DNA of 64,000 nt from Shewanella putrefaciens (GCF_016406325.1 NZ_CP066370.1:1364001-1428000); one strand, 5' to 3'; shown: positions 38,001 through 47,209, numbered from the stretch's first letter. Notes: generated from the sequence alone by a model not told the origin. A program made the numbers and translations.

Positions 38001-41000
38001 TATCCATGCTGAGTTCCAGCATTTCAGTGGGATAGCCCGTCTTGTCGGCCACTACTGACATCATGGTTTGTTGGATTTTTTCAGCACTTAATCCGTTATT
38101 TATTGTAGCGGTAACAGTGACCTGTGCTGCTGTTGTAGTTGAAGTCGAGCCAACCGCAGGTAGTTTGCTGTTCATGTAGTCAACGATTTCGCCTAAGGTG
38201 CGACACTCGGCCAGATCTTCAGGATTCAGCTCAGGTAAGCCCGGTAGCTCATCTTGCACTGTGCCTAAGATTTCAACGCGCTTGATAGAATCGATACCTA
38301 GATCGGCTTCCATATCCATGCTGAGTTCCAGCATTTCAGTGGGATAGCCCGTCTTGTCAGCCACCACAGCCATCATGGTGCTCTCGATTTCAGAAGCATG
38401 CACTAACGCAGCGCTTAAACCGTTGGCGGCAGGCGCAGCTTGTGCTGTTGTAGAAACTACAACTGAACCTGCTGCTGGTAGCTTGTCATTTTGTGTAAGC
38501 TTACTTTGCATGTAGTCAACGATTTCACCTAAGGTACGACACTCGGCGAGATCTTCTGGGCTGAGCTCAGGTAAACCTGGCAGTTCGTCTTGCACTGTAC
38601 CTAGGATTTCAACGCGCTTGATGGAATCGATACCTAGATCGGCTTCCATATCCATGCTCAGTTCCAGCATTTCAGTGGGGTAGCCAGTCTTGTCGGCCAC
38701 CACAGCCATCATGGTGCTCTCGATTTCAGAAGCATGCACTAACGCAGCGCTTAAACCGTTGGCGGCAGGCGCAGCTTGTGCTGTTGTAGAAACTACAACT
38801 GAACTTGTTGCTGGTAGCTTAGAGTTCATATAGTTAACGATTTCACCCAAGGTACGGCACTCAGCCAAATCTTCTGGGCTGAGCTCAGGTAAACTCGGCA
38901 GCTCGTCTTGCACTGTGCCTAGGATTTCAACGCGCTTAATGGAATCGATACCTAGATCGGCTTCCATATCCATGCTGAGCTCCAGCATTTCAGTCGGATA
39001 GCCTGTCTTGTCAGCCACCACAGCCATCATGGTTTGTTGTACTAACGCAGCGCTTAAACCGTTAACGGCAGGTGCGGCTGTTGCCACTTGAGTTGCCATA
39101 TTTGCAGCAGTAATAGGCGCTACGATAATTGAACCCACTGCTGGAAGCTTGTCATTTTGTGTAAGCTTACTTTGCATATAGTCAACGATTTCACCCAAGG
39201 TGCGGCACTCAGCCAAATCTTCTGGGCTGAGTTCAGGTAAGCCCGGCAGCTCGTCTTGCACTGTGCCTAAGATTTCAACGCGCTTGATGGAATCGATACC
39301 TAGATCAGCTTCCATATCCATGCCAAGTTCCAGCATTTCAGTGGGGTAGCCTGTTTTGTCGGCAACCACAGCCATCATAGTTTGTTGAACAAGTGCAGCA
39401 CTTAAGCTGCTTGTTGCTGGTGCCACAGGTGTCATCTCTGGCATAACTAAAACAGGCGCTGCTGGCGCAACTTGTACTGTCGCAGCAGGCGCATAAGCAA
39501 CGGGAGCGGTTTGCACAACAGGCGCAACAGGTGTGCTAACCGCGGGTCTCATCGCAACAGCTTGAGCCGCTACTGGTGCAGCATTATGTGGCATTGACGT
39601 TGCAACAACAGGCGCTGGAGCAACAGGTGCAGGAGCCGGCGCAGTAGCTCGTGGCTGACTTGCAACTGCTGGGGTAACGTTAATCGGCGCATTGTTTAAC
39701 ATCGCCAAGGCCGCTTGGCTGCTACTGCTTTGTAGCTGCATAAATTCGGCGTGGCTTTGCAGGGTTTGCGCTTGATGCTGGTGGAACATTTCCATCGAGC
39801 GTTGCAGGCTTTCAGGGATTGCAATGCCAAGGCTTGCCATCTTGGCTTGTTCAGTCATCAGTGTCGTGAAGGTATCGCCATATTGCTGTGGGATGGCTAA
39901 AAACTGTTGATGCAACTGCGCCGCTTGAGATTGTGCGCTGAAAAATGCCGTTAATGCATCGCCGCTGACGCTTGCTGTACTTGGGTTCAATTGCGCCGTC
40001 GCTTGTTGCTGGTGATTGCTTAAGCCTTGCGTCACGCTTGAGGATGTTTGTTTCATTTCAACAGCTGCCACTTGATTCGCTTCCACTTCTAATATTTTTT
40101 CAACCACTTTTTCGACGATGACTTCTTTCTCAACGATTTTTTCGACTTCTCTTTCGACAACCGTTTCAACGATGCGATCCACATATTGCACTTGGCTAGT
40201 CACGCTGCCTGTGGCGAGGGATTTGGTCATCTTAGCTTTGGTCGCAGCACTAATATGGTTAGTGGCGGTGAGTTTGATGTTCATCGCTGATGGCGCTTCA
40301 CGTTCGGCAATTTCTTGTGACGTGACGGCTTGATAGGGGTCAACCTCAGTTAACGCCACACCGGCTACCGCGAGTTGCACTGCGGCTAAGCGTAATTGAC
40401 TGTCACTATCGCCCTTAGGATTTGGGTTCATGCTGACAAGGCAAAGCTCATTTAAGTGTTCACCTAAGGTATTTTCAACTAACTTTTGCAGTATGTTTTT
40501 AGGGCCAAACTCAACAAACACACGGGCGCCAGCGTCATACATGGCCTGCAGTTGTTCGCTAAAGCGAACCGATTGCAGCATGTGTTGTTTAAATTCTGCT
40601 TTAATCGCTTTGCCATCACTTGGGTGTAGTTGACCTGTGCCGTTGGCATAAAGCGCGATCGAAGGTGCGCTAAATTTTGCTTTATCAATGGCTTTGGCAA
40701 AGGGTTTTTGTGCGTGTCCAACCAATGGGGTATGGAACGCGCCTGAGACGGGTAGGGCAATCGCTTTAAAGCCCAGTTCGCTAATGGCTTTCGCGGCCAG
40801 CTGAGTTTGCTCTGTGCCACCTGCGATGACTAATTGCGTCGGCGCGTTGTAGTTGGCAATTTTAACGCCATCAAACTGGGCTAAACAGCGATTGATCGCA
40901 TCGATATCATTCTTTTGCTTAAGAATAATCGCGAACATGGTTCCTAAATCAACTTGAGTCCCAGTATCGGCGGCTTTACTCGCGGCAGCATCGCTCGGCA

Positions 41001-43251
41001 CTTGCGCCATGGCATGTCCACGGGCGAAGGCCAGTTCGACGTAATCCTCATTGGAAATCACGCCTGCCGCGCAAAGGGCTGACAATTCACCAAAGCTGTG
41101 ACCTGCCACCATATCGGGGGCAAAACCTGCCTGAGTTAATAGCGAATATTGCGCCATTGAAACCGCGCCTATGGCGCTTTGGGCGAACATGGTATTGGTC
41201 AGCGCCGCTTCTTGGGCTTTAATCGCATCGGCATCGAATGCCGGAATAGGATAAAGGATGTTCGATAACGGCGTTTGGCCGTGGTGAGCAAATACCTTAT
41301 CGCTGGCCGTAATTTGTTGGCGCATTTCCGGGAAATGGCAGGCGAGTTCACGGCCCATGTTCAGGTATTGTGAACCTTGACCTGCAAACAGGGCGGCTAC
41401 TTTCTTTGATTCATTCTTGGCCACTAAGGCATGGGAGCGGTAGCTGATCCCTGACGGTAATTGCCATGCCTCGCTTGCGCTGGTTTCTAGGTGCCCGCTT
41501 TCTAAATGCGCACTACTTTCTAGATGAGAGATGGCTTGATTTAACTGGGCTTGTAGCTGAGCGATATCCTTAGCCACAAAACCTAAACGGGCATCTGTGC
41601 TTGCTAGCGGGCGCAGCGGATATTGCTGAGCAATAGCGTTCAGGCTCGCAGCGCTGCTCTTATTCGCGTTTGCGCTTGTGTTCACGCTTTGGCTCTGCGC
41701 AGCTTTTAACTCGCTAAGCAGCGCGGCTTTATTGGCTGCGGCAAATAATAGCGTTTGCGGCACACTGCGCTGACGATATTGCTCATCGCGGCTGTGCTCA
41801 GGTTTGTATTCTTCTAATACAAGATGGAAGTTCGTGCCGCCAAAACCAAAGGAGCTTACGCCAGCACGGCGCGGCGTTGCATCGGCGCGCTGGAACCATG
41901 GGCGAGTTTCGGTATTTAAATAGAATGGCGAACTTTCGATATTCAGTTTTGGATTAGGCTTGCTAACGTTAATGGTCGCAGGCAATACCTTGTGGTGTAG
42001 CGCTAGCGCGGCTTTGATCACCCCGGCAGTACCAGCGGTGGATTTAGTGTGGCCCACTTGGGATTTTACTGAACCTAACGCGATATGTTGATTTGTGTCG
42101 TTGCCTTGGGCAAATACCGATTTTAAGCCGTTGAATTCAGCCACATCACCCGCTGCAGTACCCGTGCCATGGGCTTCAACTAAGCCAATGCTGTGCGGGG
42201 CAAAACCGGCATCGTCGTAAGCGCGTTCGAGAGCTTTGGCTTGGCCCTCAGGGCGCGGCGCATAAATACTCTTAAACTTACCGTCAGATGAGGCGCCAAC
42301 GCCTTTGATGACGGCATAAATCCGGTCGCCATCGCGCTCGGCATCTTCAAGGCGCTTAAGCGCGACCATGCCAATACCTTCGCCGATCATCATACCTTTT
42401 GAATCGATATCAAAGGGTTGAATGGTTTCATTGGTGGTGAAGGCTGGCGTTTTTGAGAAGCTCATGTACATGGATGGCGAGTTGTCGGTACAGACACCGC
42501 CAGTGATCATCATGTCGCTGCGACCTTCGGTCAGTTCCGTCAACGCCATACGCATAGCGGCCAGCGAGCCCGCACAGGCAGCATCGACCACACAGTTCAT
42601 GCCGCCAAAATCAAAACGGTTGGCGATACGGCCTGCAATCACGTTGCCTAGGGACCCTGGGAAAGAGTTTTCTTCCCAGTGGATATATTGGTCTTGGAAC
42701 TTTTTGATCAGCATTTCGCTGTCTTCATCGCTCAAGCCGCTGCTTTTGAATACTTTTTTAAGCACTGGATATTGCAGGCGCGAGTTCAAGCTCTGACTGA
42801 TTTTTTGACCACCGCCAACCCCTAGGGTGATGCCGATACGATCACGGTCGTAATCGGCGGACAGGTTGGCGTCGGCAAGCACTTCTTTGGCGACAATCAG
42901 CGACAGCAGTTGCGAGGTATCTGTCAGCTCAAGAATATTGGGCGGCAGACCGAATTCCATTGGATTGAAGTCGACTTCTGGTAAAAAACCACCGCGTTTA
43001 CAGTAGCTTTTATCGGCTTTGCTTTTGTCGGCATCGTAGTAATCTTCGGCGCGCCAATGGGTGTCTGGGATGTCAGTAATGGCATCGATTTTTTCGCTGA
43101 TCAAATCCCAAAATTTATTTAAATAACGCGAGTTAGCGAAGATGCTGGCCATGCCGACGATGGCAACGGGCATATCTTTTAAACGTTTGTTGAGTCGTTT
43201 ATCTTTTTTTGACTCAGTCGCAGAATTAGGTACAGAAGGGGTATGGCTCAT
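35026..43251 (-). CDS. pfaA: PfaA, multidomain PUFA synthase (KS-AT-5xACP-KR-DH)
   Basis: 2741 residues, intact. Ketosynthase (about 25-490): Cys226 (DAACAGS), EAHGTGTAAGD, SQVGHTKSTAG. Malonyl/acyl transferase (about 620-960): Ser719 (AGHSFGEL). A charged coiled-coil-like linker (about 1030-1060, repeats of V-E-K) and a Pro/Ala-rich linker follow. Five tandem acyl carrier domains have DSIKR serines at about 1321, 1437, 1543, 1655 and 1759. Ketoreductase (about 2100-2290): VTGGAKGVTFECAL, SSAAGFYGNTGQSDYAMSN. C-terminal dehydratase-like domain with EDHCINGNPVLP (His2434). It performs the condensation, reduction and dehydration steps. The start ATG overlaps the pfaR stop by 4 bases (translational coupling). 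PfaE activates the ACPs. Confidence 0.97.
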   Translation of the reverse strand: MSHTPSVPNSATESKKDKRLNKRLKDMPVAIVGMASIFANSRYLNKFWDLISEKIDAITDIPDTHWRAEDYYDADKSKADKSYCKRGGFLPEVDFNPMEFGLPPNILELTDTSQLLSLIVAKEVLADANLSADYDRDRIGITLGVGGGQKISQSLNSRLQYPVLKKVFKSSGLSDEDSEMLIKKFQDQYIHWEENSFPGSLGNVIAGRIANRFDFGGMNCVVDAACAGSLAAMRMALTELTEGRSDMMITGGVCTDNSPSMYMSFSKTPAFTTNETIQPFDIDSKGMMIGEGIGMVALKRLEDAERDGDRIYAVIKGVGASSDGKFKSIYAPRPEGQAKALERAYDDAGFAPHSIGLVEAHGTGTAAGDVAEFNGLKSVFAQGNDTNQHIALGSVKSQVGHTKSTAGTAGVIKAALALHHKVLPATINVSKPNPKLNIESSPFYLNTETRPWFQRADATPRRAGVSSFGFGGTNFHLVLEEYKPEHSRDEQYRQRSVPQTLLFAAANKAALLSELKAAQSQSVNTSANANKSSAASLNAIAQQYPLRPLASTDARLGFVAKDIAQLQAQLNQAISHLESSAHLESGHLETSASEAWQLPSGISYRSHALVAKNESKKVAALFAGQGSQYLNMGRELACHFPEMRQQITASDKVFAHHGQTPLSNILYPIPAFDADAIKAQEAALTNTMFAQSAIGAVSMAQYSLLTQAGFAPDMVAGHSFGELSALCAAGVISNEDYVELAFARGHAMAQVPSDAAASKAADTGTQVDLGTMFAIILKQKNDIDAINRCLAQFDGVKIANYNAPTQLVIAGGTEQTQLAAKAISELGFKAIALPVSGAFHTPLVGHAQKPFAKAIDKAKFSAPSIALYANGTGQLHPSDGKAIKAEFKQHMLQSVRFSEQLQAMYDAGARVFVEFGPKNILQKLVENTLGEHLNELCLVSMNPNPKGDSDSQLRLAAVQLAVAGVALTEVDPYQAVTSQEIAEREAPSAMNIKLTATNHISAATKAKMTKSLATGSVTSQVQYVDRIVETVVEREVEKIVEKEVIVEKVVEKILEVEANQVAAVEMKQTSSSVTQGLSNHQQQATAQLNPSTASVSGDALTAFFSAQSQAAQLHQQFLAIPQQYGDTFTTLMTEQAKMASLGIAIPESLQRSMEMFHQHQAQTLQSHAEFMQLQSSSSQAALAMLNNAPINVTPAVASQPRATAPAPAPVAPAPVVATSMPHNAAPVAAQAVAMRPAVSTPVAPVVQTAPVAYAPAATVQVAPAAPVLVMPEMTPVAPATSSLSAALVQQTMMAVVADKTGYPTEMLELGMDMEADLGIDSIKRVEILGTVQDELPGLPELSPEDLAECRTLGEIVDYMQSKLTQNDKLPAVGSIIVAPITAANMATQVATAAPAVNGLSAALVQQTMMAVVADKTGYPTEMLELSMDMEADLGIDSIKRVEILGTVQDELPSLPELSPEDLAECRTLGEIVNYMNSKLPATSSVVVSTTAQAAPAANGLSAALVHASEIESTMMAVVADKTGYPTEMLELSMDMEADLGIDSIKRVEILGTVQDELPGLPELSPEDLAECRTLGEIVDYMQSKLTQNDKLPAAGSVVVSTTAQAAPAANGLSAALVHASEIESTMMAVVADKTGYPTEMLELSMDMEADLGIDSIKRVEILGTVQDELPGLPELNPEDLAECRTLGEIVDYMNSKLPAVGSTSTTTAAQVTVTATINNGLSAEKIQQTMMSVVADKTGYPTEMLELSMDMEADLGIDSIKRVEILGTVQDELPGLPELNPEDLAECRTLGEIVALFSKEIGQSKLGQNAVSQNAAPVSAVVQPEPAIDLPPHSEVVLKKLPAAAELAQLSPQQSSKQSAQKAVARTFVKDAYIIISDDGHNAGVLAEKLHAQGLTVAVVRSPESLVASASPLNSHIASFTLAAIDDASISVVINEIKTLGQVAGFIHLQPQHKTSADAKGLVLSNAAKASVEQAFLFAKHLQPLLTTAATANTSSSFISVSRIDGGFGYLNHSQIARSELNQAALAGLTKTLSHEWPSVHCRALDIAPALDAKQLANAVIAELFATDNVLEVGVSQGAAQALERVTLVAGKADTRHSAANLTSADKILVTGGAKGVTFECALSLAKRSKAHFILAGRSSQQAIPAWAQGKNNSELKAAAIAHIQSLNKQGIGEKPTPKQVDALVWPVQSSLEIAAALEAFTAVGASAEYLSLDVNNPDAIASTIVPITELSPIAGIIHGAGVLADKHIQDKTLDELARVYGTKVTGISNLLAALDLDKLKLIALFSSAAGFYGNTGQSDYAMSNDILNKAALQLAQQLPNAKVMSFDWGPWDGGMVNPALKKMFIDRGVYVIPLKAGAELFASQLLSNTGAQLLVGTDMQGTVPSDEQSTQGSNLKKPEADLTTDASDPHALPKAVKLKRTLDPKAMIFIEDHCINGNPVLPTVCAIQWMREAAFDVLKQPVKVQSYKLLKGIIFDTAVLQNGVLESEAPITLELELAPIALTDKAAKDSDECLSGQFNVLISFEGRPQYQAILVVDDAVDDAASDNLATNSKATAFDAHSLAGLSVITTASNLYSDGTLFHGPRLQGIESVLKFDDASLIAKVSLPHIALADCGSFVPNLTPKGSQVFAEDLLLQAMLVWARLKYGAASLPSSIGEFISHAPFAFGDKGHLVLEVVKHSGRALEANITLYHQDGRLSCEMNNAKVTISKNLNGAFLANKVAANQTAANKAIESVEAKVE
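37845..39420 (-). repeat. Five tandem ACP-coding repeats in pfaA
   Basis: Five copies of an approximately 310-350-bp module, each encoding an acyl carrier domain with GIDSIKRVEILGTVQDELP. The Ser codons are at 39289, 38941, 38623, 38287 and 37975. Copies three and four share an identical 98-base tract including the linker (38371-38468 and 38707-38804), showing recent duplication or gene conversion. Confidence 0.95.
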
Positions 43252-44117
43252 AAAGAGTCTCCACGGGTCGACCTGGATACGGTGACCTTGCTTGGGGATC
43301 CAGCCGCGTTTGTCTTTGGCGTGCCATGGGCACCGGGAAAACGGGCTAAGAAGGTGTGATAGTTGCGAACGAGCAACTTTCGTAAATGAAACGGCCCATG
43401 TCTGAGGACATAGGCGATATATCTATTGGTCGCTTGGGTATTGCTGTCTTGATAAATATCGAGGTAAATCCAATCACTTGCTGTGTCTACGCCTAATAGT
43501 ACTGAGCTTGGTGCTTGCTCAGTGAGTTGCGGCGGTATGGTGAGTGACACCACTTGCACCACAGTATTGCCGTCGGTACTCGGCAATGCGAGGGCTTTGG
43601 CCAAGGTTTCTGGATTGACCGTATAGGTTTGGATATCGCTGCCTTGCGTCACAGGCAATTGATTAAAGTAGCGTTCGGGTACTTGTGGTGCTTCAAATTC
43701 ATCGAGCCGCGATATGCCGTAGCGCTTTAAGCAGCGGGCAAGGCCGGAGCGCGACACATTGGGATTAATAAAGGTTTGAGTGGCTTTTAGTAGCCGGTCT
43801 AAGGGGAGTTTTAATTGGTATCTTAGGCCGACAACCACATATTCTTCCATCGGTGTGAGCGTGGTATTGAGGTGATGCGGAGTATTGGGACAATCAACAA
43901 TCGACTCACGTTTACGCCATTTGCGAACTGTGGCTTCGGTGATATTTAGAATTTTGGCAAGCTGACTCACACTCAGATCCGATTGCTGAATAAAGAGTCT
44001 CATCTCAGGCGTGGTAGTCGCATTGCTATGCCTCGATTGAGTGTGCTTTTCTTCTCGACTCGCTCGAAGCTTTCCCGTTTTCTCCGGGGGCTTTTCATCA
44101 GTTGCGCTAGTGGTCAT
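43248..44117 (-). CDS. pfaR: PfaR, regulator of the PUFA cluster, transposase-derived
   Basis: 289 residues. A polar N-terminus; a helix-turn-helix (about 50-72, SVSQLAKILNITEATVRKWRKRE); a second DNA-binding helix group (about 88-145) ending LARCLKRYGISRL; then a segment (about 195-265) with LLGVDTASDWIYLDIYQD and LRKLLVRNYHTFLARF. This layout matches IS481-type transposases (two N-terminal HTH units plus an RNase-H core). However, the TDNG catalytic position reads RNYH and the third acidic residue is absent, so it cannot transpose. PfaR is reported in the literature as an activator of pfa genes. It overlaps pfaA by 4 bases and is probably the first gene of the operon. Confidence 0.85.
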   Translation of the reverse strand: MTTSATDEKPPEKTGKLRASREEKHTQSRHSNATTTPEMRLFIQQSDLSVSQLAKILNITEATVRKWRKRESIVDCPNTPHHLNTTLTPMEEYVVVGLRYQLKLPLDRLLKATQTFINPNVSRSGLARCLKRYGISRLDEFEAPQVPERYFNQLPVTQGSDIQTYTVNPETLAKALALPSTDGNTVVQVVSLTIPPQLTEQAPSSVLLGVDTASDWIYLDIYQDSNTQATNRYIAYVLRHGPFHLRKLLVRNYHTFLARFPGAHGTPKTNAAGSPSKVTVSRSTRGDSL

Positions 44118-44509
44118 TAATAATAATTATCATCCGACATAATCTACTGGGACTGTTTACTACCTATCTATAAGATGAGGTCGATGACGTGCACTCGTAA
44201 AATGGCACACTAATCCTAGAATTTATGCTTAGAGGCAATGCAATGGGGATGCAGATTACCTGAGGTTTTGAGTCGATACAATCATGTGGGACTAGAATTT
44301 AAGGGGAAAGGCACTTTGATGCTATTTTTGTGCACTTGGATGGGTATTGCAGAGATTGGCAAGATTCAACAGATTTTCCAGTTGATAAAGTGAATACTGC
44401 GGTTTTTTACATTGTCAGGGTAAGATAGCGCCATAAATTCAGCTTAATCGAAATAAAGTGATCTTTATTTCACACCATCGCTTTAATGGCATTGCATGAG
44501 GAGTGTTCG
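44118..44509. promoter_or_regulatory. Divergent control region pfaR / pfaE
   Basis: 392 bases without a gene. On the plus strand, TTGTCA (44412-44417), 16 bases, TAAATT (44434-44439) is a plausible sigma-70 promoter for pfaE, followed by the 20-bp palindrome at 44451-44470. On the minus strand the promoter of pfaR must lie here, perhaps using CTTATAGAT near 44166-44174; evidence for that is weak. Confidence 0.5.
44451..44470. promoter_or_regulatory. 20-bp perfect palindrome near the pfaE transcription start
   Basis: AAATAAAG-TGAT-CTTTATTT, an 8-bp perfect inverted repeat. It lies 11 bases after a putative -10, 40 bases before ATG 44510. It could be an operator or a 5' UTR stem. Confidence 0.5.
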
Positions 44510-45433
44510 ATGCATATCGAACTGTTTTTTATCCCATTAGGGGAGATAAATGATGAGCTACAAACACATGCTAAGGTGTTGTTAAGTGAGGATGAACTCT
44601 CAAAAGTTATGCGTTATCGAGCACCTAAAGCGCAAATAAATGGTTTGCAGGTTAGGGCGGCACTGCGTTTAGTGTTATCAAAAGTGGCGACTTTACATCC
44701 AAAAGACTGGTGCTTTGAATACGGTCTTAAGGGAAAACCCTGTTTAACGGCAAAGCAAAAGCAACAAACAGGGCTCGAGTTTAATATAAGTCATAGTGGC
44801 GACTGGTTATTAATTGGTGTTGTTAAGCATCAAGAGACAAGCCCTTGTTTATTTGGTGTTGATATTGAGAGGTCGCGCCCCAAAACGGATATTTATCCAA
44901 TCCTGAATCATTATTTCTCCCACCAAGAAACCGAAGCACTGCTGGCATTGACAGATGAATCGGCCCAGCGGCAACGTTTTTTCGATCTTTGGGCATTAAA
45001 AGAGTCCTATATTAAAGCCACTGGATTAGGTTTAGCTCAGTCACTTAAATCCTTCGCTTTTGAATTAGCGGATTTAAATTGGGATAACTTTAGCGCTGAT
45101 GGTGTGGAGTTAGATGATCCTTATATAGGCACTCAAGCTAATACAAATCCGATAGAATTTATTGAGCTTAAGCGGTGTGGTAGGCAACATGGGAGTGCAC
45201 TTAAGATCCCTCCAAGGCTAGGTATATATCGAAATGTTCGATTGAATCAGCTTAATACAGCCGATTCTTACTGTTGGCAGGTTTGTTTTGGCAGATTAAA
45301 TCGAGAATATCGTTTTGCGCTGAGTTTGGCTTCTACAGACGCGAACCGCCTACATGTGGGGCATTCAGTCCTGCCGGCAACGCTTTCGATGCAAATGCTG
45401 AGTATAGAAACATTACTTAATATTTCGTCTTAA
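44510..45433 (+). CDS. pfaE: PfaE, 4'-phosphopantetheinyl transferase
   Basis: 307 residues from ATG 44510, with GAGGAG 7 bases upstream (an earlier ATG at 44486 has none). Sfp-type motifs: FNISHSGDWLLIGV, FGVDIERSRP (Mg2+-binding GVDIE), FFDLWALKESYIKATGLGL (W-x-x-KES). It transfers phosphopantetheine from CoA to the serine of each PfaA ACP; in related systems pfaE is essential for EPA. Separate from and divergent to the pfaR-D operon, which is the known Shewanella arrangement. Confidence 0.95.
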   Translation: MHIELFFIPLGEINDELQTHAKVLLSEDELSKVMRYRAPKAQINGLQVRAALRLVLSKVATLHPKDWCFEYGLKGKPCLTAKQKQQTGLEFNISHSGDWLLIGVVKHQETSPCLFGVDIERSRPKTDIYPILNHYFSHQETEALLALTDESAQRQRFFDLWALKESYIKATGLGLAQSLKSFAFELADLNWDNFSADGVELDDPYIGTQANTNPIEFIELKRCGRQHGSALKIPPRLGIYRNVRLNQLNTADSYCWQVCFGRLNREYRFALSLASTDANRLHVGHSVLPATLSMQMLSIETLLNISS

Positions 45434-45437
45434 TTAA

Positions 45438-45470
45438 CAAAAGCCCTGCTAAATGGCAGGGCTATTTATT
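45438..45470. terminator. Terminator between pfaE and queF
   Basis: AGCCCTGC pairs with GCAGGGCT (45442-45463). The minus strand is followed by TTTTGTT, the plus strand by ATTTATT, so it serves the convergent pair, more strongly queF. Confidence 0.7.
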
Positions 45471-45524
45471 AATACGGTTATCGAGCGTTTTCCATGCGGT
45501 AAAGCGGCTTATTACCTTTCCAGC

Positions 45525-46382
45525 TTATTGTCTTGCCAGTCTATGGCCTTCACCGGGTTGTTCAAAGTCGCTGCGATAGGGGTTGATATCTAAACCACCT
45601 CGGCGGGTATAACGGGCATAAACCGTTAATTTGGCACAGTGACAGTACCGCTTTAAATCGACGAAAATCCGCTCAACACATTGCTCGTGAAACTCATTAT
45701 GCTGGCGGAAAGAAATCAAATAGCGCAGCAGTTTTTCTCGATCGATTTTAGGCCCTTGGTAACGGATCATTATGCTACCCCAGTCAGGTTGCGATGTGAT
45801 CAAACAGTTAGATTTCAGTAGGTTTGAATTAAGCGTTTCCGCCACTATTTGTTTATCATCAGTACTGTTTTCTAAGTAATCAGGGTTAAAACTATAATCG
45901 CTGACTTCAATATCGAGATCATCTATGCAAGTGCCTGGTAACTCTACTATGCGTTGAGAACCGAAACTTCTAGGTTCAATAATCCTTACCGTTACATCAC
46001 CTTGAGCGCAGTGACTAAGATCTTGGACTAAGGTTTTTTGTACTGCATCGATATTGCTAAATTTAGTCTGATTAAAACTATTTAAATATAATTTAAAAGA
46101 TTTTGACTCAATTAGGTTTAGGCTTTGATAGCTTAAATGGATCTCGGCTATGGCAACCATAGGTTTACCTTTGGTATTCAGCCAAGACAGCTCATAACCC
46201 GTCCAGATATCGGCACCGTGGAAAGGCAAGGCTTCCGTAAGATTGATCGCGTTACGGTTGAGTGATCGAGGAACCCCTTGTAACAACGAAGCATCATACT
46301 CGGCTTGGTAGTCAGTGGCTTTACCTAATGTTAGGCCAGTAAGCGCTTTGGCATCACTATAAGGGTCGTGATTCTTTGTCAT
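45525..46382 (-). CDS. queF: QueF, NADPH-dependent preQ0 reductase
   Basis: 285 residues, the long (bimodular) QueF form. Start ATG 46382 ([11 protein letters not shown]) with GGAAA upstream; the frame extends to 46415 but the family begins here. Motifs: [14 protein letters not shown] (substrate-contacting Glu-Ser), catalytic Cys in [13 protein letters not shown], and [16 protein letters not shown]. It reduces 7-cyano-7-deazaguanine to preQ1 in queuosine tRNA modification. Divergent from syd with 59 bases between. Confidence 0.96.
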   Translation of the reverse strand: MTKNHDPYSDAKALTGLTLGKATDYQAEYDASLLQGVPRSLNRNAINLTEALPFHGADIWTGYELSWLNTKGKPMVAIAEIHLSYQSLNLIESKSFKLYLNSFNQTKFSNIDAVQKTLVQDLSHCAQGDVTVRIIEPRSFGSQRIVELPGTCIDDLDIEVSDYSFNPDYLENSTDDKQIVAETLNSNLLKSNCLITSQPDWGSIMIRYQGPKIDREKLLRYLISFRQHNEFHEQCVERIFVDLKRYCHCAKLTVYARYTRRGGLDINPYRSDFEQPGEGHRLARQ

Positions 46383-46441
46383 CAATACTGTTTCCATGTC
46401 AAAATAGGCGCACATTATACCTGAAATTGGATTGTGCTTAA

Positions 46442-47092
46442 GTGTCTTGTCTGCCTGCGCTAGATAAATTTTTGCAAAACTATCATCAAGCTTACCTAAC
46501 TACTTTAGGCGAATTACCGCGATATTACCCGCAAGGTGAGCCTTCTGTATGCATTCAAGGTGAATTTTTTGCTGATTCTGACAAACCCATCGCTTGGCAG
46601 CCTGTTAAGCGTGATGAAGTCGGTAGTTTTACCAATGTGGAACATGCGCTAGATCTGCCTTTATGGCCTGATATCCATCTATTTTACGGTCAGTATTTTT
46701 CAGCCCCATTACTATTTGACTCAAAATGGGGAACAGGTGAGTTACTGCAAGTGTGGAACGATGATGATTTTAAATGTCTACAGCAAAACGTAATTGGTCA
46801 TCTGATGATGAAGAAAAAACTGAAACAGCCGCCAACGTGGTTTATCGGTTTGTTAGATGAGGGCGATAAAATGCTTACCATTAATAACAGTGATGGCAGC
46901 GTATGGATTGAAATTCCTGGAGAAGAGCAATCTGAACAATTATCCACGAGTTTGACTGCGTTTATCGAAGCATTATCACCACGGATAGCACCACCCGTTA
47001 AGCATGAAGAATTACCTATGCCCGCGTTAGATCATCCAGGTATTTTCGCTAACATTAAACGTATGTGGCAAAACCTCTTCGGCAAAGGTTAA
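46442..47092 (+). CDS. syd: Syd, SecY-interacting protein
   Basis: 216 residues, start GTG 46442 ([19 protein letters not shown]), a poor ribosome site. Family features: [35 protein letters not shown]. Syd binds the cytoplasmic face of SecY and can displace SecA when the translocon is abnormal. As in E. coli it lies near a CsrB-type RNA and yqcC. Confidence 0.94.
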   Translation: MSCLPALDKFLQNYHQAYLTTLGELPRYYPQGEPSVCIQGEFFADSDKPIAWQPVKRDEVGSFTNVEHALDLPLWPDIHLFYGQYFSAPLLFDSKWGTGELLQVWNDDDFKCLQQNVIGHLMMKKKLKQPPTWFIGLLDEGDKMLTINNSDGSVWIEIPGEEQSEQLSTSLTAFIEALSPRIAPPVKHEELPMPALDHPGIFANIKRMWQNLFGKG

Positions 47093-47116
47093 CACTCGTG
47101 AGCGAAATGCTTTCCT

Positions 47117-47154
47117 CTCAACCTAAGTGCTAACGCTCAACCTAAGTGCTAACG
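47117..47154. repeat. 19-bp perfect tandem duplication
   Basis: Two adjacent copies of CTCAACCTAAGTGCTAACG just after syd, with a partial third start. Non-coding; probably replication slippage. Confidence 0.85.
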
Positions 47155-47209
47155 CTTAACTTCTGTGTGGCTTGTCTTAGGCTGAGTTTTGCAACGGGAT
47201 AAGCAGATA

